Positions 39,027 to 48,355 of a stretch of 64,000 bases of DNA are shown piece by piece; the stretch's first letter is position 1, and each line of letters begins with the position of its first letter. The notes beneath the pieces were generated by a model. That model worked only from the letters and a program-made list of their open reading frames with translations. It was not told the DNA's origin and searched no databases. The stretch spans positions 5,612,001-5,676,000 of the forward strand of contig NZ_CP092827.1 of the NCBI RefSeq assembly GCF_022533585.1, written 5' to 3'. Source of the stretch: Pseudomonas sp. LS.1a. GTDB lineage: Bacteria > Pseudomonadota > Gammaproteobacteria > Pseudomonadales > Pseudomonadaceae. The translations under genes and the position numbers were made by a program.

Positions 39027-40697
39027 TCAGCTGTCGAGGGCCTTGTACTTCTCGCGCAGGTGGTTACGGATCCACACGGCCGAGAGGTTGAGGGCCGCGA
39101 TCACCAGCACCAGCAGCAACGCCGTGGCGTATACCAGCGGCCGCGCTGCTTCGACGTTAGGGCTCTGGAAACCGACGTCATAGATATGGAAGCCCAGGTG
39201 CATGATCTTCTGGTCCAGGTGCAGGTACGGGTAGTTACCGTCCACCGGCAGCGATGGCGCCAGCTTCACCACACCTACCAGCATCAACGGCGCCACTTCA
39301 CCGGCGGCGCGGGCCACGGCGAGGATCATGCCGGTCATCATCGCCGGGCTGGCCATCGGCAGGACGATCTTCCACAGGGTCTCGGCCTTGGTCGCCCCCA
39401 GGGCCAGCGAGCCTTCGCGCACGGTGCGCGGGATGCGCGCCAGGCCTTCTTCGGTGGCCACGATCACCACCGGCACGGCCAGCAGCGCCAGGGTCAGCGA
39501 TGCCCACAGCAGGCCCGGGGTACCCAGGGTTGGCGCCGGCAGTGCTTCAGGGAAGAACAGGCGGTCAATCGAACCACCCAGCACGTAGACGAAGAAGCCC
39601 AGGCCGAACACGCCGTAGACGATCGCCGGTACACCGGCCAGGTTGTTCACAGCGATGCGGATCAGGCGGGTCACCGGGCCCTGTCTGGCATATTCACGCA
39701 GGTACACGGCAGCCAGCACACCGAACGGGGTGACGATCACGGCCATGATCAGGGTCATCATCACGGTACCGAAGATGGCCGGGAAGATACCGCCCTCGGT
39801 GTTGGCTTCACGCGGATCGTCGCTGAGGAACTCCCAGACCTTGGTGAAGTAGCTGCCCAGTTTGGTGAAGCCCGACATGGCGTTCGGCTGGATGGCGTGC
39901 ACCACCTTGCTGAGGTTGATTTCCACTTCACGGCCGTCGCCATCGCGGGCCACCAGGCTGTCGCGGGCGAAGGCCTGGTGCAGGCCGGTCAGGCGGTCTT
40001 CGATGGCCTTGTAGCGGCTGTTCAGCTCGGCACGCTCGGCGTCCATGTCGGCCTGGGCGGCGGCGTCCAGCTTGCCCTCCAGCTCCAGCTTGCGCGCCTG
40101 CAGACGCAGGCGCTCGAGGCCATGGTTGATGGCACCGATGTCTTTCTTCTCGAGCCTTTGCAGTTCGCTGTTGAGCTGGTTGGCGCGCTTGAGACGGGCC
40201 TGCAGCTCGTTCCAGGCGGCAGCGCCTTCTGCGACCACGCGGCCCTCTTCCTTGACGCTGACCAGGTAGCCGTAGAAGTTGCCCCACTCGCGGCGCTCCA
40301 GGGCGATCAGGTCGGTCGGGTGCTTTTCGTCCACCAGCCAGTCGCCGACCACCCAGGTGAAGTCGCTGCCGTTGAGGTCGCGGTTGCCCACCTTGATCAG
40401 CTCGCGGGTCATGAACTCCGGGCCCTGGTCAGGCACTGGCAGGCCGGCGCCCTTCAGGCGGGCACGGGGTACTTCTTCCTTTTGCACCACTTCGCCAATG
40501 ACGATGTGATCGGCCTGGCCCGGCACCTTGTAGGTGGCCTGGACAAGATCGGCCGGCCAGAAGTGGCCCAGGCCGCGCACGGCAATCACCGCCAGCAGGC
40601 CAACGGTCATGATCACGGCCATGGCCACCGCGCCGCCGCTCATCCAGACGCCTGGGGCGCCGCTCTTGAACCAGCCTTTGAGGGAATCCTTTTTCAC
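39027..40697 (-). CDS. pstA: Phosphate ABC transporter permease PstA (enlarged form)
   Basis: 556 aa, against about 296 in E. coli. An extra region (residues about 40-300) of mostly soluble, coiled-coil-like sequence (repeated E/K/A segments such as L-E-R-L-R-L-Q-A-R-K-L-E-L-E-G-K) precedes the transporter domain with its six helices and E-A/G-L EAA loop. Starts with GTG at 40697 with AAAGG upstream. Partner of PstC, 17 bases downstream of it. Enlarged PstA is known in gammaproteobacteria; role of the extra domain is unclear. Confidence 0.92.
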   Translation of the reverse strand: MKKDSLKGWFKSGAPGVWMSGGAVAMAVIMTVGLLAVIAVRGLGHFWPADLVQATYKVPGQADHIVIGEVVQKEEVPRARLKGAGLPVPDQGPEFMTRELIKVGNRDLNGSDFTWVVGDWLVDEKHPTDLIALERREWGNFYGYLVSVKEEGRVVAEGAAAWNELQARLKRANQLNSELQRLEKKDIGAINHGLERLRLQARKLELEGKLDAAAQADMDAERAELNSRYKAIEDRLTGLHQAFARDSLVARDGDGREVEINLSKVVHAIQPNAMSGFTKLGSYFTKVWEFLSDDPREANTEGGIFPAIFGTVMMTLIMAVIVTPFGVLAAVYLREYARQGPVTRLIRIAVNNLAGVPAIVYGVFGLGFFVYVLGGSIDRLFFPEALPAPTLGTPGLLWASLTLALLAVPVVIVATEEGLARIPRTVREGSLALGATKAETLWKIVLPMASPAMMTGMILAVARAAGEVAPLMLVGVVKLAPSLPVDGNYPYLHLDQKIMHLGFHIYDVGFQSPNVEAARPLVYATALLLVLVIAALNLSAVWIRNHLREKYKALDS

Positions 40698-40714
40698 GGA
40701 TCGCTACCTTTCTA

Positions 40715-43003
40715 TCAAAGCGACGAGTATTTCTTGCGCAGACGCTGGCGAATCAGCTCGGCCAAGGTGTTCATGATGAAGGTGAACATCAGCAGCACCA
40801 GCGCGGCCAGGAACAGCACGCGATAGTGGCTGCCACCGACTTCCGATTCCGGCATTTCCACGGCCACGTTGGCGGCCAGGGTGCGCATGCCCTCGAACAG
40901 GTTCAGCTCCATCACCGGGGTGTTGCCGGTGGCCATCAGCACGATCATGGTCTCGCCCACCGCACGGCCCATGCCGATCATCAGCGCCGAGAAGATACCC
41001 GGGCTGGCGGTGAGGATGACCACGCGGGTCAAGGTCTGCCAGGGCGTTGCACCCAGGGCCAGGGAGCCCAGGGTCAGGCTGCGCGGCACGCTGAACACGG
41101 CGTCTTCGGCGATGGAGTAGATGTTCGGGATGACCGCGAAGCCCATGGCGATACCCACGACCAGGGCGTTGCGCTGGTCGTAGGTTATCCCCAGGTCGTT
41201 GGTGATCCACAGGCGCATGTCGCCGCCAAAAAGCCAGCTCTCGAGGTGCGGGCTCATGGTCAGGGCGAACCAGCCGGTGAACAGGATGACCGGGATCAGG
41301 ATCGCCGCTTCCCAGCCATCCGGGATACGCAGGCGGATCGACTCGGGCAGGCGGGTCCAGGCAAAGCCGGCCAGCAGGATACCGAGCGGCATCAGCAGGA
41401 ACAGGCTGAACACGCCCGGCAGGTGGCCTTCCAGGTACGGGGCGAGGAACAGGCCGGCGAAGAAGCCGAGGATCACCGTCGGCATCGCTTCCATCAGTTC
41501 GATCACCGGCTTGACCTTGCGGCGCATGCCTGGGGCCATGAAGTAGGCGGTGTAGATGGCCGCGGCAATCGCCAGCGGGGCCGCCAGGATCATCGCGTAG
41601 AACGCGGCCTTCAGGGTACCGAAGGTCAACGGCGACAGGCTCAGTTTGGGCTCGAAGTCGGTGTTCGAAGCGGTCGATTGCCAGACGTACTTCGGCTCGT
41701 CGTAGTTCTCGTACCACACCTTGCCCCACAGCGCGCTGAAGGAAATTTCCGGGTGCGGGTTACGCAAGCTCAGTGGCAGCAGCTTGCCGCCTTCTTCGAT
41801 GATGATGCGGTTGGCGCGTGGCGACAGGGCCAGGATGCCCGGGCCTTCGGCGGCCGGCTCGACCAGCAGGGTGCGGTGCGCGGTGCTGTGGAACACGCCC
41901 AGCTCACCTGCGGCGTCGAGGGCGACGAAGCCCTTGCGGCGCTCTTCGGCGTCGATCTGCACGACCGCGGCCTTGCCCATCTGGAAGGTGCGGATCAGCT
42001 TGAAGCGCGATTCGCCGTCCGGGTCACGGGCCATGAACCACTGGGACAGGCCGCCCTTGGAGTCGCCGATGATCAGCGAGATACCGCCGACCAGCTGGGC
42101 GGTGGCGGTGATTTCGGTGTCGGCGCTGTCAGACAGCTTGTAGCGGCCGTTGAGGCTCTTGTCGCGCAGGTTGAACACGTCCGCGGTGGCGCGGCCGTTG
42201 ATCACGTACAGCCACTGCTGACGCGGGTCGATGAAGATGTTCTTCACCGTTTCAGTCATCTGCGGCAGTTCAATGCGGTTCTGCTCGGTGGTGACCTCTT
42301 CGGTCATCATGTTTTCGGTACGGGTCAGCTCGACCACCTGCAGGTGCGCGCCGGTGGAGCCGGCCAGCAGCAGGGTGTCGCCGTTGACGTTGACACTGAC
42401 ATGCTCCAGCGCACGGCCCTGCTCGTCGAGCACGAACGGCTGCTCGCCGTACGGGTAGTCGATGCCGGGGGCGATGGTTTTCTTGTTGTCCGGGTAGGTG
42501 ATCTTGTAGGAGTGGTGGAACACCAGCGCCTGGCCATTGGACAAGCCCAGCACCACCAGCGGGCTACCCGGCTGATCGGCACTGATCGAAGTGACCTGGG
42601 TGCCTGCCGGCACTGGCAGGTCGAAACGCTTGAGCTCGTTACCGCTCTTGGTATCGAAGAACAGTGCCTGGCCCTTGTCCGAAACGCGCATGCCCACCAG
42701 GTTCTGCTCTTCAAGCGCGATCATCAGCGGCTTGCCGGCATCCTGTTGCAGCCAGGTTGGCTCCAGGGCCTTCTTGCTGGTCAGTTCGGCACCCTGGAAC
42801 AGCGGCAGCACCACATAGGCCAGATAGAAGAAGATCAGGGTGATCGCCGCCAGTACGGCAAGCCCGCCCACCAGTACATACCAGCGGGTCAGGCGGTCCT
42901 TGAGCGCGCGCATGCGGCGCTTGCGTTGCAACTCCGGCGTATTGAAATCAATCCGCACGGGCTGGGAGTTTTGGGTCATGTTGGAGTTGGCCAGATCATT
43001 CAT
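40715..43003 (-). CDS. pstC: Phosphate ABC transporter permease PstC (enlarged form)
   Basis: 762 aa, against about 319 in E. coli. After a first membrane helix (V-L-V-G-G-L-A-V-L-A-A-I) a large soluble domain (residues about 70-450) with beta-propeller-like short strands is inserted before the conserved C-terminal permease segments (P-L-A-I-A-A-A-I-Y, L-G-A-T-P-W-Q-T-L). I use ATG 43003 with AGGG upstream. The inserted domain probably lies in the periplasm and could interact with PstS or sense phosphate; this is inference. Confidence 0.92.
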   Translation of the reverse strand: MNDLANSNMTQNSQPVRIDFNTPELQRKRRMRALKDRLTRWYVLVGGLAVLAAITLIFFYLAYVVLPLFQGAELTSKKALEPTWLQQDAGKPLMIALEEQNLVGMRVSDKGQALFFDTKSGNELKRFDLPVPAGTQVTSISADQPGSPLVVLGLSNGQALVFHHSYKITYPDNKKTIAPGIDYPYGEQPFVLDEQGRALEHVSVNVNGDTLLLAGSTGAHLQVVELTRTENMMTEEVTTEQNRIELPQMTETVKNIFIDPRQQWLYVINGRATADVFNLRDKSLNGRYKLSDSADTEITATAQLVGGISLIIGDSKGGLSQWFMARDPDGESRFKLIRTFQMGKAAVVQIDAEERRKGFVALDAAGELGVFHSTAHRTLLVEPAAEGPGILALSPRANRIIIEEGGKLLPLSLRNPHPEISFSALWGKVWYENYDEPKYVWQSTASNTDFEPKLSLSPLTFGTLKAAFYAMILAAPLAIAAAIYTAYFMAPGMRRKVKPVIELMEAMPTVILGFFAGLFLAPYLEGHLPGVFSLFLLMPLGILLAGFAWTRLPESIRLRIPDGWEAAILIPVILFTGWFALTMSPHLESWLFGGDMRLWITNDLGITYDQRNALVVGIAMGFAVIPNIYSIAEDAVFSVPRSLTLGSLALGATPWQTLTRVVILTASPGIFSALMIGMGRAVGETMIVLMATGNTPVMELNLFEGMRTLAANVAVEMPESEVGGSHYRVLFLAALVLLMFTFIMNTLAELIRQRLRKKYSSL

Positions 43004-43105
43004 GCGCACACCCTAGCGGTCCCGTGTGACAAAAACATTACAAAATGGTGACGCACGAAAGCCCGCCGCACAGGAAACCTGGCTTCGGACTGGAAATTCG
43101 TGGAA

Positions 43106-43130
43106 GAGGCCGGGCATCAGCACCGGCCTC
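43106..43130 (-). other. Hairpin between pstS and pstC
   Basis: Arms GAGGCCGG (43106-43113) and CCGGCCTC (43123-43130) with a 9-base loop, between pstS and pstC and without a clear T-tract. A partial terminator or RNA-processing stem here would let pstS be made in excess of the permease, as is usual for binding-protein genes. Confidence 0.5.
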
Positions 43131-43142
43131 CCCCTCAGTTAC

Positions 43143-44141
43143 TTACTTTTTTGCAACGTTACCTGCGTGGGACAGGCCCAGGTCAGCCAAGGTCTTGTCG
43201 ACGACTTTGGCCGGCAGCGGGATGTAGCCGTCCTTCACCACGACCTGCTGGCCAGCTTGCGACAGCACCAGCTTGACGAACTCGGCTTCCAGCGGGGCCA
43301 GAGGCTTGTTCGGGGCCTTGTTGACGTAGACGTACAGGAAGCGCGACAGCGGGTAGGTGCCGTTCAGGGCGTTGGTTTCGTTGTCTTCAACGAACTCGCC
43401 GCCTTCCTTCTTGGCCAGGGCCACGGTCTTGACGCTGGCGGTCTTGTAGCCGATGCCCGAGTAGCCGATGCCGTTCAGCGAGGAGCTGATCGACTGCACG
43501 ACCGAAGCCGAGCCAGGCTGTTCGTTGACGTTAGGCTTGAAGTCGCCTTTGCACAGGGCTTCTTCCTTGAAGTAGCCGTAGGTGCCCGATACCGAGTTAC
43601 GGCCGAACAGCTGTACTGGCTTGTTGGCCAGGTCGCCGGTCACGCCCAGGTCACCCCAGGTCTTGACGTCGGCTTTGCCACCGCACAGGCGGGTGGAAGA
43701 GAAGATGGCGTCGACCTGGGCCATGGTCAGGCCTTTGATCGGGTTGTCCTTGTGTACGAACACAGCCAGGGCGTCTACGGCGACCGGGATGGCGGTCGGC
43801 TTGTAGCCGTACTTCTGCTCGAAGGCCTGCAACTCGACGTCCTTCATCTTGCGGCTCATCGGGCCGAGGTTGGCGGTACCTTCGGTCAGCGCGGGTGGCG
43901 CGGTGGAGGAGCCGGCAGCCTGGATCTGGATGTTTACGTTCGGATATTCCTTCTTGTAGGCCTCGGCCCACAGAGTCATCAGGTTGGCGAGGGTGTCCGA
44001 ACCGACGCTGGAGAGGTTGCCCGAAACACCGGTGGTCTTGGTGTAGGTCGGGATCGCAGGATCGACAGCGGCTACCGCGTTGGCGGTTGCAACGCCAGCG
44101 GCGGCAAAGGTGAGGGCCGCCATCAAACGCTTCAGTTTCAT
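43143..44141 (-). CDS. pstS: Phosphate-binding periplasmic protein PstS
   Basis: 332 aa. Signal peptide [16 protein letters not shown] then V-A-A-V-D. The phosphate-binding loops are visible: A-G-S-S-T-A-P near residue 75, S-R-K-M-K near 97 and S-G-T-Y-G near 185. Captures Pi for PstCAB and starts the Pho signal. GGAG lies before ATG 44141. First gene of pstS-pstC-pstA-pstB-phoU, preceded by Pho boxes and a REP pair. Confidence 0.97.
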   Translation of the reverse strand: MKLKRLMAALTFAAAGVATANAVAAVDPAIPTYTKTTGVSGNLSSVGSDTLANLMTLWAEAYKKEYPNVNIQIQAAGSSTAPPALTEGTANLGPMSRKMKDVELQAFEQKYGYKPTAIPVAVDALAVFVHKDNPIKGLTMAQVDAIFSSTRLCGGKADVKTWGDLGVTGDLANKPVQLFGRNSVSGTYGYFKEEALCKGDFKPNVNEQPGSASVVQSISSSLNGIGYSGIGYKTASVKTVALAKKEGGEFVEDNETNALNGTYPLSRFLYVYVNKAPNKPLAPLEAEFVKLVLSQAGQQVVVKDGYIPLPAKVVDKTLADLGLSHAGNVAKK

Positions 44142-44204
44142 GCCTTGCTCCTAGCAGGAATATTGGGGTGTTGGATGGAACGGGCCCAAGTATCTGCAGG
44201 CCGC

Positions 44205-44244
44205 ATGAATACGATATGACTTGAATATGACAATTGGATGAAAG
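44205..44244 (-). promoter_or_regulatory. Four 11-bp-phased Pho half-sites upstream of pstS
   Basis: On the minus strand, reading toward pstS, CTTTCAT (44244-44238), TTGTCAT (44233-44227), AAGTCAT (44222-44216) and TATTCAT (44211-44205) recur every 11 bases with four-base spacers. The first two form a near-consensus Pho box (CTKTCAT-N4-CTGTCAT). Tandem PhoB boxes imply cooperative, strong activation of pst on phosphate starvation. Confidence 0.75.
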
Positions 44245-44264
44245 GCCATCACCGAAAAGCAGGT

Positions 44265-44342
44265 CCGGCCTCTTCGCGGGCATGCCCGCTCCCACAGGGA
44301 CTGCGCGAACCCTGTGGGAGCGGGCTTGCCCGCGAAGAGGGC
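44265..44342. repeat. REP inverted pair between the MFS gene and pstS
   Basis: Close inverted pair, with only about 12 bases between arms, lying directly beside the Pho boxes and downstream of the MFS gene. It should block read-through into pstS. Confidence 0.86.
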
Positions 44343-44359
44343 AGCAGCCGTGGCGCAGA

Positions 44360-45649
44360 TCAGCGCTTGTTGGCGAGCAGGTACACGCCCACGACCAGAC
44401 CAACGGCACACAGCCCCGCCACATAGTAGGCAGGCGCCATCGGGCTCACTTTCAGCAGCGCAGTCACCACCATCGGTGTCAGCCCGCCAAAGATCGCGTA
44501 GGCCACGTTGTACGAGAACGACAGCCCGCTGAAGCGCACCACCGCCGGAAAGGCCTTGACCATTACATAAGGCACCGCGCCAATCACACCCACGCACAAA
44601 CCGGTCACCGCATACAGCGGGAACAACAGCTCGGGCCGGGTCGGCAGGCTGTGGTAGAAGGTCCAGGAACTGGCCAGCAGCAGCAGGCTGCCGATCACGA
44701 ATACCCGGCCCGCGCCAAAGCGGTCGGCCAGGCTGCCGGCACCGATGCAGCCGAAGCTGAGCAGCACGATGGCCAGGCTGTTGGCCTTGAGCGAGTCGGT
44801 GGGGCTGATGTGGTAGATGCTCTGCAGCAGTGCCGGGGTCATCAGGATGAGCACCACGATGGCGGCCGACAGCATCCAGGTCAGCAGCATGGACAGGATG
44901 ATCGCGCCGCGATGGTCACGCAGCACCGCGCGCAACGGCAGCTCCTCGGCCAGCGCCTTGCGCTGCTGCATCTCGGCGAACACCGGGGTTTCGTGCAGCC
45001 AGCGGCGCAGGTACACCGAGAACAGGCCGAATACACCGCCGAGCAGGAACGGGATGCGCCAGGCGTAATCAGCCACTTCCTGCGCGCTGTAGACGCTGTT
45101 GATCAGGGTTGCCACCAGCGAGCCCAGCAGGATACCCGCGGTCAGGCCTGCGGTGAGGGTGCCGCAGGCGTAGCCGGTGTTGCGCTCTGGCACGTGCTCG
45201 GACACGAACACCCAGGCGCCCGGTACCTCGCCACCGATCGCCGCGCCCTGGATCACGCGCATCAGCAGCAACAGGATCGGCGCCCACATGCCGATCTGTG
45301 CATAGGTAGGCAGCAGGCCCATGATCAGCGTTGGCAGGGCCATCATGAAGATACTCAGGGTGAACATCTTCTTGCGCCCGAGCAGGTCACCGAAGTGGGC
45401 CATGATGATGCCGCCCAGCGGCCGCGCCAGGTAGCCGGCGGCGAAAATGCCGAAGGTTTGCATCAGGCGCAGCCATTCGGGCATGTCAGCCGGGAAGAAC
45501 AGCTTGCCGACCACCGTGGCGAAGAACACGAAAATGATGAAATCGTAGAACTCCAGCGCGCCGCCCAGGGCGGACAGTGAGAGAGTCTTGTAGTCACTGC
45601 GGGTCAGCGGCCGCGAAGGCTGCTCGATACTGCTGGGCACGGAAGTCAT
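44360..45649 (-). CDS. MFS transporter, metabolite:H+ symporter (MHS) type
   Basis: 429 aa, twelve membrane helices. The opening A-L-G-G-A-L-E-F-Y-D-F and the cytoplasmic loop R-P-L-G-G-I-I-M-A-H-F-G-D-L-L-G-R-K match the MHS family (ProP, ShiA, KgtP, CitA). Substrate cannot be told from the sequence; candidates are organic acids, betaines or shikimate-like compounds. Its neighbour pstS is on the same strand but separated by a REP and Pho boxes, so they are independent. Confidence 0.87.
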   Translation of the reverse strand: MTSVPSSIEQPSRPLTRSDYKTLSLSALGGALEFYDFIIFVFFATVVGKLFFPADMPEWLRLMQTFGIFAAGYLARPLGGIIMAHFGDLLGRKKMFTLSIFMMALPTLIMGLLPTYAQIGMWAPILLLLMRVIQGAAIGGEVPGAWVFVSEHVPERNTGYACGTLTAGLTAGILLGSLVATLINSVYSAQEVADYAWRIPFLLGGVFGLFSVYLRRWLHETPVFAEMQQRKALAEELPLRAVLRDHRGAIILSMLLTWMLSAAIVVLILMTPALLQSIYHISPTDSLKANSLAIVLLSFGCIGAGSLADRFGAGRVFVIGSLLLLASSWTFYHSLPTRPELLFPLYAVTGLCVGVIGAVPYVMVKAFPAVVRFSGLSFSYNVAYAIFGGLTPMVVTALLKVSPMAPAYYVAGLCAVGLVVGVYLLANKR

Positions 45650-46010
45650 CGCTCGTTGTTCTCTTTGTGGGCATGCAGGCCGCTTGGCATGCGGCTTCTG
45701 GATTGGGAGACAGGCGAAGATAGCAAATTGCTGAGCTGCGCCGAAAGCGATACAAAATCCCTACACATATTCATGAATGCGCGGTCGTCGCTGGCCGTTA
45801 TGCTCTATATACTGGCGATTCGTAGGAAAAGGTTGCTCCTAACGTGGGATGTTGTGCGAAAACGCCGGTCATTATTGTCAGACGGTTTCGCAGAGTTTCC
45901 CTACGGCCGCCCAGTGAAACGAAATCGGCGTAGTATGTTTCAAGCTGAATCGTTTACCCGGCCTTTGCGCCACACCAACGAAAAGCGTCACGGGTCAGAG
46001 GCCCCATCGC
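45650..46010. other. 361-base gap without a recognised gene
   Basis: Divergent interval between the MFS and thioesterase genes. It is more AT-rich than its neighbours. A 120-codon open frame runs through it in the plus direction without any recognisable domain, unusual codon choice and no ribosome site. A TAGTAT -10-like element at about 45934 would serve the thioesterase. I see no tRNA, small-RNA terminator or repeat here. Confidence 0.5.
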
Positions 46011-46409
46011 ATGATTGAGCTCGAACAAGAAGATCCAATCCCGCAAGGCGACCTGGCCTTGCAGATCACCGCACTCCCGCGCGAGACCAACGGGTTTGGC
46101 GACATCTTCGGCGGCTGGCTGGTCGCCCAGATGGACCTGGCCGGCACCGCCATGGCCAGCCGTGTCGCCGGCGGCCGCGTGGCCACCGTAGCCATCGACC
46201 GCATGGCCTTTCTGGTACCGGTCGCCGTCGGCGCGCAGCTGTCGTTCTATACCCAGACCCTGGAAATCGGCCGCAGCTCGATCCAGATGATGGTCGAAGT
46301 GTGGAGCGACGACCCGCTGTCCAGCGAATGGCGCAAGGTCACCGAAGCCGTGTTCGTCTTCGTCGCCATCGACGGCAGTGGCCGCACCCGCTCCGTACCT
46401 CGTCGCTGA
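46011..46409 (+). CDS. Acyl-CoA thioesterase, YciA-like
   Basis: 132 aa, single hot-dog domain. N-G-F-G-D-I-F-G-G-W-L-V-A-Q-M-D holds the catalytic region, and R-V-A-T-V-A-I-D-R-M-A-F-L the second strand-helix. Hydrolyses acyl-CoA to free CoA and acid; chain-length preference is not visible. GAGG lies nine bases before the ATG. Confidence 0.9.
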   Translation: MIELEQEDPIPQGDLALQITALPRETNGFGDIFGGWLVAQMDLAGTAMASRVAGGRVATVAIDRMAFLVPVAVGAQLSFYTQTLEIGRSSIQMMVEVWSDDPLSSEWRKVTEAVFVFVAIDGSGRTRSVPRR

Positions 46410-46480
46410 GCCACGCCGGCGGTAAACTCATTGCATGTGCCCGGGTCCAAGGCCCACTGGCAATCAATGAGATAAATGCA

Positions 46481-47377
46481 ATGGCTACCTTCCAGGTCGT
46501 AACCGAGCAACATGGCGAACTCAACTGCTGGCGTATCAGCAGCGACCACGCCGAACTGTTGATCGCCCAGCAGGGCGCGCAGATCCTCAGCTACCAGCGC
46601 GTTGGCCAGCCACCGCTGCTGTGGCTGAGCGACCAGGCCATCTTCCGTCAGGGCAAGTCGGTACGCGCCGGTGTGCCGGTGTGCTGGCCGTGGTTCGGCA
46701 ATCTGCAGCGCAACCCCCAGGCCGTGCAGGCCATGTACCGCGGCGAGCAGGCACCTGCCCACGGCTTGGCGCGCGCGCGCGACTGGCAATTGCTGGGTAT
46801 CGAGGAAGCAGGTGATGGCCTGCGCATCGAATTCGAACTGCCAGAAGCGCAGGGTGACCTGCCTGGCTGGCCTCATGACGTCGAGCTGAAGCTGGTAGTG
46901 GAGCTGGGCGAGGACCTGCTGCTGAACCTGACCAGCCGCAACATGGGCAATACCCCCGTTACCATCAGCCAGGCCCTGCACAGCTACTTCGCGGTCAGTG
47001 ACGTGCGCCAGGCGCGGGTCGAAGGGGTCGAAGGGCTGGGCTATATCGAGACCCTGGCTGGCTGGGAACAACGCCAGCAGCAGGGGCCGCTGGGGTTTGC
47101 CGGGGAGACTGACCGGATCTACCTGGCAACCCCGCAGACGCTGAGCATTGTCGACCCACATTGGAGCCGGCGAATTACCTTGACCAGCAGCGGGTCGCGC
47201 TCGGCGGTGATCTGGAACCCTTGGACCGAGCGGGCCAAGGATCTGCCGGACATGGCCGATGACGGGTGGCAGCGGATGCTGTGCATCGAGACGGCGAACG
47301 TGTGGGATGACCTGGTGGAATTGAAGCCTGGGGCCAGCAGCTCGCTGGGGGTCAGGATTGGCTGTGAAATGATCTGA
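46481..47377 (+). CDS. D-hexose-6-phosphate mutarotase (aldose-1-epimerase fold)
   Basis: 298 aa. The galactose-mutarotase fold with P-V-C-W-P-W-F-G, A-P-A-H-G-L-A-R and a C-terminal E-T-A-N-V motif follows the YeaD pattern. It interconverts alpha and beta anomers of hexose-6-phosphates. Catalytic His and Glu in H-G (about residue 93) and near 260 look conserved. ATG 46481; weak GAGA upstream. It follows the thioesterase gene by 71 bases. Confidence 0.88.
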   Translation: MATFQVVTEQHGELNCWRISSDHAELLIAQQGAQILSYQRVGQPPLLWLSDQAIFRQGKSVRAGVPVCWPWFGNLQRNPQAVQAMYRGEQAPAHGLARARDWQLLGIEEAGDGLRIEFELPEAQGDLPGWPHDVELKLVVELGEDLLLNLTSRNMGNTPVTISQALHSYFAVSDVRQARVEGVEGLGYIETLAGWEQRQQQGPLGFAGETDRIYLATPQTLSIVDPHWSRRITLTSSGSRSAVIWNPWTERAKDLPDMADDGWQRMLCIETANVWDDLVELKPGASSSLGVRIGCEMI

Positions 47378-47395
47378 GTCTTGCAGTGCCTGTTC

Positions 47396-47492
47396 GGGCC
47401 CCTTCGCGGGTAAACCCGCTCCCACAGGGTCTCCACAATATTCAGGGTTTGTGGAGACCCTGTGGGAGCGGGTTTACCCGCGAAAGGGCCGG
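47396..47492. repeat. REP inverted pair with near-perfect extended arms
   Basis: Convergent gap between mutarotase and DUF3299 genes. The arms match from the outer GGCC through CCCACAGGGTCTCCACAA and its complement, far beyond the standard REP, leaving a loop of only about 10 bases. Confidence 0.87.
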
Positions 47493-47501
47493 CGCAGGCA
47501 A

Positions 47502-48035
47502 TCAGAGGTCGGCGTCTTCCACCACCCTGACCTTCCCCGCATCCAGCGCATAGGCCGCATCGGCCAGGTCATTGCTGACCTTCTCCACCTTCAGCTTGCC
47601 GCTGACCCACAGCGGTGTGTAGATGTCATCGATCTTCAGGCCTTTCGGGTAGCGCACCAGCACCAGCTGGTTAGGCGGTGGTGGCGGCACATGGATGCAC
47701 GCGCCCGGGTATGGCACCAGGAAGAACAGTGTGCTGTTGCCCTTGGCGTCGCTCTCCAGCGGCACCGGGTAGCCACCCAGGCGAATGTCCTTGCCGTTCA
47801 TGGCCGCCACGGTCTTGGTCGAGTACATCACCGCCGGCAGGCCCTTGCCCTGCTTCAGGCCGCCCTTGTCGGTAAAGGTGCCCATGGCTTCCGGCGAGTT
47901 GTGGTCGATTTCGGGCATTTGCTCGAGCGCCTGCTGGTCCGACTCGGGCATCAGCTCCAGCCAGTCGGTTTCAGGCAGTTCGGCATGGGCCAGGGCGCTG
48001 GCCAACAGCAGTGGAGCGAGGAAAAAGGCACGCAT
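47502..48035 (-). CDS. DUF3299 periplasmic protein
   Basis: 177 aa. Signal peptide M-R-A-F-F-L-A-P-L-L-L-A-S-A-L-A-H-A, then E-L-P-E-T-D-W-L-E-L-M-P. The central part L-G-G-Y-P-V-P-L, then F-F-L-V-P-Y-P-G-A-C-I-H-V-P-P-P matches the DUF3299 family, which occurs with membrane or metal-transport proteins; the single Cys lies in the P-Y-P-G-A-C-I-H motif. Function unknown. ATG 48035 gives the cleanest signal peptide. Confidence 0.85.
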   Translation of the reverse strand: MRAFFLAPLLLASALAHAELPETDWLELMPESDQQALEQMPEIDHNSPEAMGTFTDKGGLKQGKGLPAVMYSTKTVAAMNGKDIRLGGYPVPLESDAKGNSTLFFLVPYPGACIHVPPPPPNQLVLVRYPKGLKIDDIYTPLWVSGKLKVEKVSNDLADAAYALDAGKVRVVEDADL

Positions 48036-48083
48036 GAAAATGCTCGGCAACTCGAATGAATTGCCGGGCATTCTAACCACTAT

Positions 48084-48329
48084 TCAGCGTTTCTTGATGA
48101 ATCCGTAGACCACCAGAAGGATCACGGCACCGACCAGCGCGCCAAGGAAACCCGAAACCTGCCCGGCCTGGTAGATGCCCAGCGCCTGGCCGCCGTAGGT
48201 GGCCAGCAGGGAGCCGGCAATCCCCAGCAGGATGGTCATGATCCAGCCCATGCTGTCGTCGCCCGGCTTGATGAAGCGGGCCAGCAGGCCGACGATAAGG
48301 CCGATGAAGATGGTTCCGATGATACCCAT
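48084..48329 (-). CDS. GlsB/YeaQ/YmgE family small membrane protein
   Basis: 81 aa with three hydrophobic segments (I-G-T-I-F-I-G-L-I-V-G-L-L, then a central I-M-T-I-L-L-G-I-A-G and G-A-L-V-G-A-V-I-L-L). The family (transglycosylase-associated, misnamed) includes stress-induced inner-membrane proteins of unknown function. Ends in basic I-K-K-R. GAGGG lies upstream of ATG 48329. Confidence 0.88.
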   Translation of the reverse strand: MGIIGTIFIGLIVGLLARFIKPGDDSMGWIMTILLGIAGSLLATYGGQALGIYQAGQVSGFLGALVGAVILLVVYGFIKKR

Positions 48330-48355
48330 GGCAATCCCTCTGCAGTGAAGATGGA

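Noticed and set aside
45656..46018. A 120-codon open frame in the gap before the thioesterase gene.
   Set aside because: No domain, no ribosome site, codon choice unlike its neighbours, and it runs into the thioesterase start region.
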